Below are positions 28,567 to 37,164 of a stretch of DNA of 64,000 nt, piece by piece (position 1 is the first letter of the stretch; every line of letters starts with the position of its first letter). The stretch covers positions 1-64,000 of the forward strand of contig NZ_CP048635.1 of the NCBI RefSeq assembly GCF_010669145.1, in the 5' to 3' direction. The position numbers and the translations under genes were made by a program. Below the pieces are notes generated by a model that worked only from the letters and a program-made list of their open reading frames with translations, did not search any database and had not been told where the DNA came from. The DNA is from Rhizobium oryzihabitans. GTDB taxonomy: Bacteria > Pseudomonadota > Alphaproteobacteria > Rhizobiales > Rhizobiaceae.

Positions 28567-29790
28567 GAGGGCAAGCAGGACGCCGCCAATGGCGGAGATG
28601 ACCACGACAATCCATGGCGGCGTTTTCCACACCGTCAACAGGATGAAGCCGGTCAGCGCAAGCGCGAAATCCTTCTGGGTGAAGATGGCGCTTGTCCACA
28701 CCGGATCGTAAAGTGCTGCGCCGAGAATGCCGACAACGGCGGCGTTTGCCCCGCGCATGGCCGCCTGCGCCATAAGATGCCTGCGAAACCCTTCCCAGAA
28801 GGGCAGCGCGCCGACGAGCAGCAGCATGCCCGGCAGGAAGATCGCGATAAGGGCAATGGCCGCCCCAACAATGCCGTTGGGCTGCGGCCCCACCACCGCA
28901 CCGAGATAAGCGGCAAAGGTGAAAAGCGGGCCGGGAACGGCCTGGGTTGCGCCATAACCCGCAATAAATGCATCTTCCGTGACCCAGCCCGTTGCGACGA
29001 CTTCCGATTGCAGCAAGGGCAGCACCACATGGCCACCACCGAAGACGAGCGCGCCGGCACGATAAAACGCATCGAACAGGGATAGGCCCTGCAATCCGGC
29101 CATTGCCGCAATAGCCGGCAGGAAAGCCAGCAGAAGCGCGAAAATGGCGAGCGCGATGTATCCAATGCTTTTCGGCACCCGGAATGCGAGATGGGCGGCC
29201 TGACGTGTGGCATTCGTGCGGCAGAAGGCGAGACCGGCAATAGCCCCGACGGCAAGTGCGAGGATCTGGCCGAAGGCACCGGCGAGAAACACGACGCAGA
29301 TGACGCCTGCCAGCGCAATGCTGGCGCGTTCACGATCCGGGGCGAGGCTTTTCGCCATGCCCCAGACCGCCTGCGCCACGACGGCGACGGCAACGATCTT
29401 CAGGCCATGCAACAGGCCGGTGCCGACCGGCCCCTCAATGGAGGCGGCAACCATGGCGAAGAAAAAGAGGAGGATGGCGGATGGCAGGGTAAACGCCGTC
29501 CACGCCGCCAGCGCGCCAAGCGGGCCTGCCCGCAGCAGCCCGAGCGCAAAACCGACCTGGCTGGAGGCCGGACCGGGAAGAAACTGGCAGAGCGCCACGA
29601 GATCGGCATAACCCGCCTCATCGATCCATTTGCGCCGGATGACCAGTTCATCGCGGAAATAACCGAGATGGGCGATGGGACCGCCGAAGGAGGTGACCCC
29701 GAGTTTCAGGAAGGTTGCGAAAACCTCGCCGGGTGTGCCGTGCTTATGGCTGTCCGCTTCGGTGCGCATGGCCTGTGTTGACGATTTCAC
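28561..29790 (-). CDS. chrA: chromate transporter ChrA
   Basis: A 409-residue inner-membrane protein with the duplicated CHR domain. The first half has FLKLGVTSFGGPIAHLGYF and CQFLPGPASSQ, and the second has AGALVFGGGHVVLPLL and ATQAVPGPLFTFAAYLG. It exports chromate. I chose the GTG at 29790 because an AGGGAG site lies 7 bases upstream; the TTG at 29811 and ATG at 29769 are alternatives. No chromate-specific regulator is adjacent. Confidence 0.88.
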   Translation of the reverse strand: MKSSTQAMRTEADSHKHGTPGEVFATFLKLGVTSFGGPIAHLGYFRDELVIRRKWIDEAGYADLVALCQFLPGPASSQVGFALGLLRAGPLGALAAWTAFTLPSAILLFFFAMVAASIEGPVGTGLLHGLKIVAVAVVAQAVWGMAKSLAPDRERASIALAGVICVVFLAGAFGQILALAVGAIAGLAFCRTNATRQAAHLAFRVPKSIGYIALAIFALLLAFLPAIAAMAGLQGLSLFDAFYRAGALVFGGGHVVLPLLQSEVVATGWVTEDAFIAGYGATQAVPGPLFTFAAYLGAVVGPQPNGIVGAAIALIAIFLPGMLLLVGALPFWEGFRRHLMAQAAMRGANAAVVGILGAALYDPVWTSAIFTQKDFALALTGFILLTVWKTPPWIVVVISAIGGVLLALS

Positions 29791-29953
29791 GAAAGAACTC
29801 CCTGCGTGCAACGGCTGCTCGTCAACACTGTCGGCCTCAAAATGATTTCGGTATCAGACACTATTACGACAGGGATATGAAGGGGCTGGCTGGGTCGACA
29901 CCGGAAAGTCGCGCTCACTCTCCGGCGTCTTTGGCAATTATCCGGCGAAGGGC

Positions 29954-30436
29954 CTATCGCTCGGTCGGCAACAATGCGGCGAAGTGCGAAATCCAGCCAT
30001 TTTCATCGGTACCGCCGGAGAAACCCGTGGCATCCCAGATGATGTGATGCCTGTTGCTGCCGCTGTGAATGGTCACCGCGGCGGCGATGGGGGTCGGGGA
30101 TCGCCACGAAAAGTTCCGGTTCGCCCCCGGTGCGAGGTGGCTGAGGGATTCAAGCTGAACATCGTCGAGGAACAGCACCGTGCTCATCTCGGTCTCATAG
30201 AGGTTCTCCCATCGCGCCTGCGCCAGCGCATTTGCCGCCTCAACGAGAAGATTGCTCTCACCCACGGGATCGGCCAGGGCCGCCCGGCGCCATGCGGCGA
30301 AGATACCGGCGATATCGTCCATATCGAGCCCAAGGCTTGAGAGGAACTCGATGGTCTGGTCATTGCCGAAGGCATCGTAGCCCGCTTCACCGAAGGGCCG
30401 GATATGCTTGACCACGAAATTGCTGAGAATTGGCAT
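29954..30436 (-). CDS. 160-residue protein of unknown function
   Basis: Not recognised. The start ATG at 30436 (MPILSNFVVKHIRPFG) has an excellent AAGGAGATA site, so this is a real gene. The first half is helical with FLSSLGLDMDDIAGIFAAWRRAALAD. The second half looks like beta structure and ends IHSGSNRHHIIWDATGFSGG, then GWISHFAALLP. No signal peptide or membrane helix. It is the last of four minus-strand genes and follows the papain-like protease by 132 bp, so it could be a substrate, inhibitor or chaperone of that protein. That is speculation. Confidence 0.65.
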   Translation of the reverse strand: MPILSNFVVKHIRPFGEAGYDAFGNDQTIEFLSSLGLDMDDIAGIFAAWRRAALADPVGESNLLVEAANALAQARWENLYETEMSTVLFLDDVQLESLSHLAPGANRNFSWRSPTPIAAAVTIHSGSNRHHIIWDATGFSGGTDENGWISHFAALLPTER

Positions 30437-30568
30437 TTTTATCTCCTTTTTGAGCATGAGCCACCTGTTCCCGGACATTGATGTGCAGGGTCGGTTGGCA
30501 GGATTTGTGGGTTGATCTGGGTGCCGGGATATCTCCGGCGACAGATGGAAAGAAGGTAGGCTTGCCGC

Positions 30569-31111
30569 TTAGCCGAAGATGATGGCGACGCGGGCTGGCA
30601 TTTCCAGGAATTCCCGCAGGCCGATGCGTGTTCTGGTGCCGCCCTGTCCGGCCGGCCATGGATCGAGGATATGAAGATCCAGATCCTTGCCATTCACGGT
30701 GTAGCCATAGACGAGGTAGTAGTGGATATGCGTGCCGATGACGAAGACGCGGTTGTTATCGATTTCGCGTCTGGCGATATCGGCCGTCAGGCCGTCGACA
30801 AAGTGGCCGCCGGTCGTCGTGTGATCGAAGGCATTCCACTGGCTGGAAACCAGCTTGACGATATTGCTGTTCGGATTGGCGCCGCCCAGTTCATTGATGC
30901 TGGCGGACTGATCCAGAACCTGCGCCAGCTCCCAGCGCTCCTGAACCTGCGGATCGACGGTCGCAAGCGCTGCGGTATTGCGCCGCGCAATCTCGTATTG
31001 TGTGGCTGGGCCGAGCCCGTAATAGGCTCGTACCATCTGTTCGACGGCGGCAAAGCACCAGGCGGCGGTCGCCTGGGCGATCAAGGCGGGAGGGTTGTTG
31101 ACTGTTGGCAT
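30569..31111 (-). CDS. papain-like cysteine protease (C39/C70-like fold)
   Basis: A 180-residue protein with the order of a papain-like peptidase. Cys19 sits at the head of a helix (TAAWCFAAVEQMVRAYYG), His130 in THIHYYLVYGY, and Asp150 in HILDPWPAG. This pattern matches small C39/AvrRpt2-type families (WC, then HYxxVxGY, then DPW). The ATG at 31111 has an AAGGAG site at ideal spacing. There is no signal peptide and no attached ABC transporter domain, so it is not a bacteriocin-processing exporter. It belongs to the four-gene cluster with the coiled-coil proteins and could process one of them. Confidence 0.7.
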   Translation of the reverse strand: MPTVNNPPALIAQATAAWCFAAVEQMVRAYYGLGPATQYEIARRNTAALATVDPQVQERWELAQVLDQSASINELGGANPNSNIVKLVSSQWNAFDHTTTGGHFVDGLTADIARREIDNNRVFVIGTHIHYYLVYGYTVNGKDLDLHILDPWPAGQGGTRTRIGLREFLEMPARVAIIFG

Positions 31112-31220
31112 GGTCTTCTCCTTCTTGAAAATGACGGGGCACGGATTGCGCTTCGATGGCGACCGGATACCCGCTTTGATGTTTCACAGGGTGGGTGTTG
31201 AGGTTTCGGTGAGGCTGGCC

Positions 31221-31248
31221 GTCCTGCCGGCATATGCGCCGGCAGGAC
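31221..31248. promoter_or_regulatory. perfect 11-bp hairpin between coiled-coil and protease genes
   Basis: GTCCTGCCGGC (31221-31231) and GCCGGCAGGAC (31238-31248) pair perfectly around a 6-base loop. No T-run follows on the minus strand, so it probably works as an mRNA processing or stability hairpin, or an attenuator, between the large coiled-coil gene and the protease gene. Confidence 0.5.
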
Positions 31249-31300
31249 ACTGCCCGTGATCTTCCGGAGGGGACGAGTACCGCTTAAGACCACGGATACG

Positions 31301-31325
31301 CTTCCTGCCCGGCCGGGACAGGAAG
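31301..31325. promoter_or_regulatory. 7-bp hairpin just after the large coiled-coil gene
   Basis: CTTCCTG (31301-31307) and CAGGAAG (31319-31325) form a stem about 20 bases past the stop of the minus-strand coiled-coil gene. With the hairpin at 31221-31248 it makes a double hairpin in the 231-bp gap. No T-run is present. Confidence 0.4.
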
Positions 31326-31342
31326 TGCAGTCGCGAACAGGA

Positions 31343-33211
31343 TCAGCCGGTTTTGCTCAGATCCTGGCGATAGGCCTGCAACGACGCGATTTTTGCGTCC
31401 GCCGCGGCCTCGCGTTCGGCGACGATGGCCGAGACCTTTTCCGAGGCTTCCGCCATATAGTTCGTGAGATCAGTGCCGGTGAGATATTTCCCCTGCAGCT
31501 TGTTGAGCTTCGACCATCCATCCGCAAAGCTGCGGTTGAACCTGTCGCTGACGGTCGCGACCGCATACCATTGGCCGGTCTGCCTGACGAAGAACTCGTT
31601 GACGGAGCGGACGAGCTGGGCGAGGCGGTTCTTGCGGATGACCTCCAGTTCGGCCACGTTGTCGATCGCCTTGATCTGGTGCTCGGCATCGTCGGCCACG
31701 GCCTGCATGAAATCGGCGAAGCTTTTGAAGAAAAAGGCAATTTCTTCAATGATTTCCTTCATGCGTTTCAGCGCCGTAATGCTGACATTGAGGGATTGGA
31801 CCGCAAGCTTGATCTTGTCGTCCTCGGCCTGTTTCCCCTTGAGCAGAGCGTTGATCTTTATGAGTTCGGCGGCCTGGGTGCGGCGTTCGTTCTCATAGGC
31901 TTCCGCCTTGTCGATCATCTTCATCTGCATGTCGCGCAGGCTTGCGGCCTGTTGCTGCTGCTCGTCGGTGAGCTTGCCGAGCCCCTTGTCGAGCGCGTCG
32001 AGTGAAGCCTGCAGGCTGGAAATCAGGGTCTGCTGACCTGCAATCTTTTCCTCCTGCGCTTTCAGTTCCGCGGCGCGGGCGGTCAGACGTTTATCGAGTT
32101 CGGCAAGTTCCACGGCCTTGCTCGATTTCGGGTCAGCGCCGTCGGCGTCTTTCGCCAGCGCCGACCTGCTGTCCTCCAGCGATTTGATGTCCGTCTTCAA
32201 GCTATCGCGTTTTTCCTCGCTCTTGCGCAGTTCTGCCTTCTGCTCGGAAAGCTTGCTCTGGGTGGCTGCCCCATCCGACTTTCCGCCGCCGGTTGTCGGT
32301 GTGCGCGAGCCGCCGCCCTGCCCCTGCCCGTCGGCATCCTGGCCACCCCTGGACTGCCCTTGAAGCGCGCCGCCGACCGAAGAGGCCAGCATGGAGGCCG
32401 GGCCGCCCGCCACCATGGCGATTGCGGGGATGGCGCTTGAAATCATCTGTGCGCCGACCCGGACGATCGACATGATAAAAGCACGCTCCTCGGCCGTATT
32501 GGCCCGCCTTTCATATTCGCGGGCCTTCTTTTCGAACTCCGCAACCTGCGCCTTCAGATCATTCACAAGCGCTTCAAGCTGCTGACGACGCGCGTCGGCC
32601 TCGCGGATCTCCCGCTCCATCGTCGCCTTGTCTTCCAGACGCTTGCTCAATACCATTTCGCTGGCATCGGTGATCTGCGCCGTTGCCTTGATGATGTCGT
32701 CATAGGTGGAGGCGACCTTAAGGAGATCGTCCCGCACTTCCAACGCCTTGTCGCGGATGCTTTTCGCGAGCTTGATCAAATCGTTGGAGACGAAGGCCTT
32801 GATCTCGCTTTGGTCATTTCCCTCGCGGACGTCCAGCCACTCCGGGAAGAGATCGTCGACTGAAATGCGGACGCGATTGGCAATATCCATCGCATGCCTC
32901 ATGGTGATTTCACTGTTCTGCTGCGCCTTTATCAGGCTGTCCATGATGGCGCTGATGCGGCCGCGGATTTTGCCTTCTTCCTGCGGCGTGGTGTTATAGG
33001 CGATGTAGAGCAGGTCGATCGCATTGTCGGTGTCGCGCTTGGCGCGCTCGACATCATAGGTTCCCTGGATCTTGTCGACATAATACCGGACGAGCGCCGT
33101 ATCCGCTTTGGGAAGGCTGAATTCCGGCTTCGACACGATCGCCTCGACATCGGCGTCGATCGCGCTGTTCAGTTTGGCTTCCCGGCTTTCGAGATTAACG
33201 ACATTGTTCAT
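31343..33211 (-). CDS. large coiled-coil protein with central hydrophobic segment (alpha-pore-forming-toxin-like)
   Basis: A 622-residue, mostly helical protein, not recognised as a named family. The N-terminal helical region (1-190) leads into coiled coil (about 193-245). A hydrophobic stretch at 245-283 (AFIMSIVRVGAQMISSAI, then MVAGGPASMLASSVGGA) is followed by a Gly/Gln-rich linker (284-316), a long coiled coil (318-480), and a C-terminal helical part with FFFKSFADFMQAVADDA and TGQWYAVATVSDRFNRSF. Coiled coil, hydrophobic hairpin, coiled coil with a late Trp helix is the layout of XaxA/YaxA and HBL-type pore-forming toxins. This is inference from layout, not from a match. No signal peptide. 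I chose ATG 33211 because AGGAG lies 7 bases upstream; ATG 33217 is too close to it. Confidence 0.6.
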   Translation of the reverse strand: MNNVVNLESREAKLNSAIDADVEAIVSKPEFSLPKADTALVRYYVDKIQGTYDVERAKRDTDNAIDLLYIAYNTTPQEEGKIRGRISAIMDSLIKAQQNSEITMRHAMDIANRVRISVDDLFPEWLDVREGNDQSEIKAFVSNDLIKLAKSIRDKALEVRDDLLKVASTYDDIIKATAQITDASEMVLSKRLEDKATMEREIREADARRQQLEALVNDLKAQVAEFEKKAREYERRANTAEERAFIMSIVRVGAQMISSAIPAIAMVAGGPASMLASSVGGALQGQSRGGQDADGQGQGGGSRTPTTGGGKSDGAATQSKLSEQKAELRKSEEKRDSLKTDIKSLEDSRSALAKDADGADPKSSKAVELAELDKRLTARAAELKAQEEKIAGQQTLISSLQASLDALDKGLGKLTDEQQQQAASLRDMQMKMIDKAEAYENERRTQAAELIKINALLKGKQAEDDKIKLAVQSLNVSITALKRMKEIIEEIAFFFKSFADFMQAVADDAEHQIKAIDNVAELEVIRKNRLAQLVRSVNEFFVRQTGQWYAVATVSDRFNRSFADGWSKLNKLQGKYLTGTDLTNYMAEASEKVSAIVAEREAAADAKIASLQAYRQDLSKTG

Positions 33212-33261
33212 TTTCATGCTCCTGTTGATGGGTGGTTATGGAGAGTCATGGGGTTGATCGT

Positions 33262-34161
33262 TTACGATCCGCACTGCTTCTTCGCGTCATCAGGCAGTCC
33301 GGCCTCGGTGGAGGAAATGAACTGCGGCACGTCGTTGGTCAGGCCGTCGATCTCGGCGGACAGCCGGTTGACCTGACGTATTTTCGCGTCGTCAGGATTG
33401 ACCTCGCGCGCTTCCTTGAGAGCATTGGTGAAGTTGCCGACCTGAGTGTTAAAGTCCTGCACCTTGACATTGATGGTGGAAATCGCCGCTTTGAGCCGGG
33501 TGATCTGCTCTTCCAGAGTTTTCACCGCATTCTCGTTTTCCGCGTGGCTCTGCTTTGCCGCCGCAAGCTGGCGGCGATTGTTATCGAGCTGGTTGCGAAC
33601 GCCTTCAAGAGCCGACCGGGCATTGTCCAGCCGCGGCAGCGCGGTGCGGTAGTCCCTCTCCGCGTCGTTCATCCAGCCAAACGCCTTCACCGCGGCGTCA
33701 CCGGCCTGGCAAATGCCCGGCAGGAAGAAGAGGACCCCGCTGCATATTCTTACTCTCTTGGCCTGCTCGTCCCTTTCCCTTCGGGCTTTTTCGAAGGTGG
33801 CCTGACGCGCCCTGACGTTCTCGCTCTCGGATCGAACGAGATCCTCGTAGCCCTTCACGCTGCTTTCGGACTGCACCACCTGCCGTTCCAGCTCGATCTG
33901 CAGATACTTGGCCTGCCCCAGCGCCTTTTCGCGGTCGGCGCTGAGCTGCTGCTGCGCCGTCAGATGCTCCATCAGGCACACGGATCGACGGCCGAGCAGC
34001 TCCCGGCTTGCTTCCGCCTGCTCCAGTTTCGATTGAAAGACGGCCAGCTGCTCGGCAGACAGGGTGGCCGCATCGGCAGGTGCCACATAGCGCATCGCCG
34101 GCAAATCGAACTGCGCCGCGATTGCGACGAGGCCGGCAAAAATAACATGTCGAAGTTGCAT
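33262..34161 (-). CDS. secreted coiled-coil protein with central hydrophobic hairpin
   Basis: A 299-residue protein of unknown function. Residues 1-32 look like a signal peptide (MQLRHVIFAGLVAIAAQ, ending PADAA). Residues 35-135 and 165-255 are strong coiled coil, with a short hydrophobic turn at 139-162 (ICSGVLFFLPGICQAG) carrying Cys140 and Cys151. Cys62 and Cys297 are the only others. The hairpin shape mirrors the larger neighbour on a smaller scale. The ATG at 34161 has a perfect GGAGG site; the open frame upstream of it (to 34584) is not protein-like. It is the first gene of the four-gene minus-strand set, 50 bp before the 622-residue gene. Confidence 0.65.
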   Translation of the reverse strand: MQLRHVIFAGLVAIAAQFDLPAMRYVAPADAATLSAEQLAVFQSKLEQAEASRELLGRRSVCLMEHLTAQQQLSADREKALGQAKYLQIELERQVVQSESSVKGYEDLVRSESENVRARQATFEKARRERDEQAKRVRICSGVLFFLPGICQAGDAAVKAFGWMNDAERDYRTALPRLDNARSALEGVRNQLDNNRRQLAAAKQSHAENENAVKTLEEQITRLKAAISTINVKVQDFNTQVGNFTNALKEAREVNPDDAKIRQVNRLSAEIDGLTNDVPQFISSTEAGLPDDAKKQCGS

Positions 34162-34739
34162 CGCTTCATCCTCCTTGGAGAATTGGGGGGGTGGATAAAA
34201 AGGCATTGCGAAGCCGGTGGCCGTCCGGCATCGCTGCCGACCGCGCCGTGAACCCGGTAGAAACATCTGGATGTCAGCTAGCCCGGGATGCATCCTCTGC
34301 AACGTCGTCAAGCCCAAAAAAACAACCATCAAAGATTGTGTTTCCAGATACCCAACGAAAGATTTCGCATCCACGGACATATAAAAATAGGCAATAAAAA
34401 CAGGCGATAACATTCTCGTTAGCGCGACTTCCATAAACCGTTTCAAAAGAACACATATTTTAACGCGCCCTTTAACATTCAATTTATGAGAGTATTTTTT
34501 AATACCGTTCAATGAGACGGCGGGGGAGTGCAACAAATTGCACATATCCCCATGACCGCAAATTCTGGGCTGTCCCGCCTTCAATGAATGGGCGTAGCCG
34601 GCGCATGAAACTCACGCCTTGGATTTCGCCATAAAGTAGTGACGACCTAGAAGCCTACGGGAGAAAGGCATCTCGAAGAGAGATTTCGCAAGTTTCAAAA
34701 CCGCTCCCGCAGGGGAATTCCGTTCGGCCGCCGCCGGAC
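34162..34739. other. AT-rich intergenic region between divergent genes
   Basis: About 580 bases, clearly richer in A and T than the surroundings, especially 34370-34520. It must hold the promoters of the coiled-coil operon (minus) and the plus-strand regulator-like gene. I could not assign a -35/-10 pair with confidence. No repeats or RNA genes were recognised. Confidence 0.5.
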
Positions 34740-35567
34740 ATGCTTCTCGAGAGGTTGACCCCACTTGCGAACCGGATTCTGAACGACGAGGCTTTTGATG
34801 AGGCGGTCACCCACCTTTGCGCGCAGATATCGATCGTGTTTCGGCGGGAACGACGCCTTGTTCGTGCGATCGGCGATTTCGGCGCATTCGCCACCGTTGT
34901 GTGCGCTCTCGGGCTGGGGTCTATCCATGGCCGACAGTTCACATTGGCCGCGGTTCAGGCGATCGTCGTCCCGAGAGGGTGGGTCTCCAGCCGCAGGACA
35001 CGGGCGTTGATCGACTGGCTTGAGCTTGAGGGCACGGCACAGCGGCATCCGCCGAGCCACGATAACCGCGAGCGCCCATGGTCGTTGAATGGCTGGCTGG
35101 TTCTCGCGGTGCAGACGCTGGCAACGGCCTATCTCGCGGCAGCCTCGCCCTGGGTCGAACATAGGGCGGAGACGCCCGGGATGATGTCGGCCGGAGCAAG
35201 CGCCCTTATCGAGGGGGTGAGCTGGCTTTTGAGGCACACGGACGAACTGCATCCGGTCTCGGAGGAAACACGGATGTTTATGGGGCACGCGCCCGGGTTC
35301 CCCATCCTGCTGGACCTTGTATTTGCCACCAAAACCAGCGCATTTGATGCAACGGGCTGCGAGTTTTCCCGCAAGGCGGCAGCACGCGCCTACGGTATCA
35401 GCCGCGCCCACGTCACGGCGCTCCTGGCGAGGGCAGAGCGACTGAATTTCCTGCGGAGAAACGGCTCCAGAATAGTTCTGGGCGATCAGACATTGCGAAA
35501 TGTGCAACGCGATCTGGCCTATCAGCTCGCCTTCGTTGTTTTATGGTCGGCGAGTTCCAAACCTTGA
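34740..35567 (+). CDS. hypothetical protein with C-terminal helix-turn-helix
   Basis: A 275-residue protein of unknown function. Most of it is helical and unassigned (LERLTPLANRILNDEAFDEAVTHLC, then RALIDWLELEGTAQRH). Near residues 208-240, FSRKAAARAYGISRAHVTALLARAE and LNFLRRNG read as a helix-turn-helix with a wing, so it may be a DNA-binding regulator. No ribosome binding site precedes the ATG at 34740. The frame stays open to 34635 without another usual start, so the start is uncertain. The 3' end overlaps the racemase gene by 46 bases, convergent. It is divergent from the coiled-coil cluster and might control it. Confidence 0.5.
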   Translation: MLLERLTPLANRILNDEAFDEAVTHLCAQISIVFRRERRLVRAIGDFGAFATVVCALGLGSIHGRQFTLAAVQAIVVPRGWVSSRRTRALIDWLELEGTAQRHPPSHDNRERPWSLNGWLVLAVQTLATAYLAAASPWVEHRAETPGMMSAGASALIEGVSWLLRHTDELHPVSEETRMFMGHAPGFPILLDLVFATKTSAFDATGCEFSRKAAARAYGISRAHVTALLARAERLNFLRRNGSRIVLGDQTLRNVQRDLAYQLAFVVLWSASSKP

Positions 35568-36346
35568 CGGTCTCCATGGCTCCCTGAGGAAGCAACCATT
35601 CTGTCCGGCTGGAATGTTTCCAGCAATCCGCGATAGGGCTTGAGGACCGGCGTGGCATAAGCGCCGCGTTTGGCCGTCGAAAGCCCCATTGCCACCAGCG
35701 CTTCCGCCTGCTTGACGGCGGCGGCGACGCCATCGATGACGGGCACGCCGAATTCGCTGCGCAATTCGGCGGTAAGGTCGGCCATGCCGGCACAGCCGAG
35801 CACGATCGCCTCCGCACGGTCATTCTTCAGCGCCAGCGAAATCTCTTCGCGCAGCCTTTCGCGGGCATTCGAGCCGGGCTCTTCCAATGACAGGACGGGA
35901 ATATCGGCGGCACGCACATTGCAACGGGAAGACATGCCGTAGCGATGGACGAGATGTTCGAGCGGCAGCCGTGACCGCTCCATCGTTGTCACGATGGTGA
36001 ACCTTTGTGCGATGAAGACGGTGGCGGAAACCGCCGCCTCGCAAATGCCGATGACCGGTATATCGGCAAGTGCACGGGCCGCATCGAGCCCCGTATCATC
36101 GAAACAGGCAATGATGGCGGCATCCGCACCGAGCGCCGGAGCCTTTGCAATCTCCAGCAGCAGGCCGGGCACGGCGAAAACCTCGTCATAATATCCCTCG
36201 ATGGAAACAGGCCCCATGGATGAGGTGACGGCCAGGATTTCCGTTCCCGGATTGGATACACGCACCGCCGCATCGGCGATCGTCTCGGTCATGGATTGCG
36301 TCGTGTTCGGATTGATGACGAGGATGCGCATGGTGTGTTTTTTCAT
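35522..36346 (-). CDS. Asp/Glu/hydantoin racemase family protein
   Basis: A 274-residue racemase with two half-domains, each carrying a catalytic cysteine: AAIIACFDDTG and AIVLGCAGMAD. The start MRILVINPNTTQSMT is typical of hydantoin racemase (HyuE-like). Such enzymes epimerise hydantoins, amino acids or related acids without a cofactor. The gene overlaps the upstream permease by 4 bases (ATGA), though an ATG 15 bases further in (36331) is also possible. Coupling to an ABC importer suggests the racemase acts on the imported compound. Confidence 0.85.
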   Translation of the reverse strand: MKKHTMRILVINPNTTQSMTETIADAAVRVSNPGTEILAVTSSMGPVSIEGYYDEVFAVPGLLLEIAKAPALGADAAIIACFDDTGLDAARALADIPVIGICEAAVSATVFIAQRFTIVTTMERSRLPLEHLVHRYGMSSRCNVRAADIPVLSLEEPGSNARERLREEISLALKNDRAEAIVLGCAGMADLTAELRSEFGVPVIDGVAAAVKQAEALVAMGLSTAKRGAYATPVLKPYRGLLETFQPDRMVASSGSHGDRQGLELADHKTTKAS

Positions 36347-37161
36347 CCACGCAAATGGCGGCGGTTCAGGGTGACGATCAGGCCGAGCGTGCCCGCAATC
36401 ACCAGGAAGGAAAACAGGGTCGTGACAGCGCCAAGCGCATAAAGCACCGGCGTCGTGACATTGGTGGTCATGCCGTAAATTTCCAGCGGCAGGGTATTGT
36501 AGGTGCCCGATGTCATCAGCGTGCGGGCGAACTCGTCATAGGAGAGCGTGAAACCGAACAGGCCGACGCCGATCAGGCTCGGCGCGATCATCGGCAGCAC
36601 CACATGGGCAAATGTTTGCCAGGAGGACGCGCCAAGGTCACGGGCTGCCTCCTCATAGGATGGCGAGAAGCGGTTGAACACGGCCAGCATGATGAGCACC
36701 CCAAATGGCAGCGTCCAGGTGAGATGCGCGCCGAAAGCTGATGTATACCATGAAGGTTCCAGCCCAAGCTGCTGGAAAAGAACACCAATACCAAGCGAAA
36801 TGATGATTGACGGAACCACCAGGCTGGCAACGGAGAGATAAAAAAGCGGTGTCGCGCCGATGAATTTTCGCCGGAAGGCAAGGCCGGCCAGAAGCGAAAC
36901 GATGACGGTGACGATCATGACCATCAGCCCAAGCCCGAAGGAGCGGCGGAACGAGCCGCCGAAATCACCGACCGCCTGCTGTTCGAAGAGATTGGCGAAC
37001 CAGTGCAGCGAAACACCGTTCAGCGGAAAGGTCAGTCCGCCATTCGGCCCCTGAAAGGCAAGGATGAGGATTGCTGACAGCGGGCCGTAAAGGAACAGCA
37101 CGAAGAGGGTGAAAAAGAAGGCGAGGATGTAAAATTCGCGTCCACGTTTTTCCGAATGCAT
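36343..37161 (-). CDS. ABC permease, PotC-like (polyamine/opine-type)
   Basis: A 272-residue inner-membrane permease with six helices. The coupling loop is EEAARDLGASSWQTFAHVVLPMIAPSLIG. The sequence ends in NRRHLRG. It resembles PotC/YdcV of the spermidine/putrescine class. It pairs with the permease at 37165-38079 and is translationally coupled to the racemase that follows. Confidence 0.85.
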   Translation of the reverse strand: MHSEKRGREFYILAFFFTLFVLFLYGPLSAILILAFQGPNGGLTFPLNGVSLHWFANLFEQQAVGDFGGSFRRSFGLGLMVMIVTVIVSLLAGLAFRRKFIGATPLFYLSVASLVVPSIIISLGIGVLFQQLGLEPSWYTSAFGAHLTWTLPFGVLIMLAVFNRFSPSYEEAARDLGASSWQTFAHVVLPMIAPSLIGVGLFGFTLSYDEFARTLMTSGTYNTLPLEIYGMTTNVTTPVLYALGAVTTLFSFLVIAGTLGLIVTLNRRHLRG

Positions 37162-37164
37162 GGG

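Noticed and set aside
34162..34584. Extended N-terminus of the secreted coiled-coil protein
   Set aside because: Residues before ATG 34161 lack a ribosome binding site and would bury the signal peptide. The GGAGG site fixes the later start.
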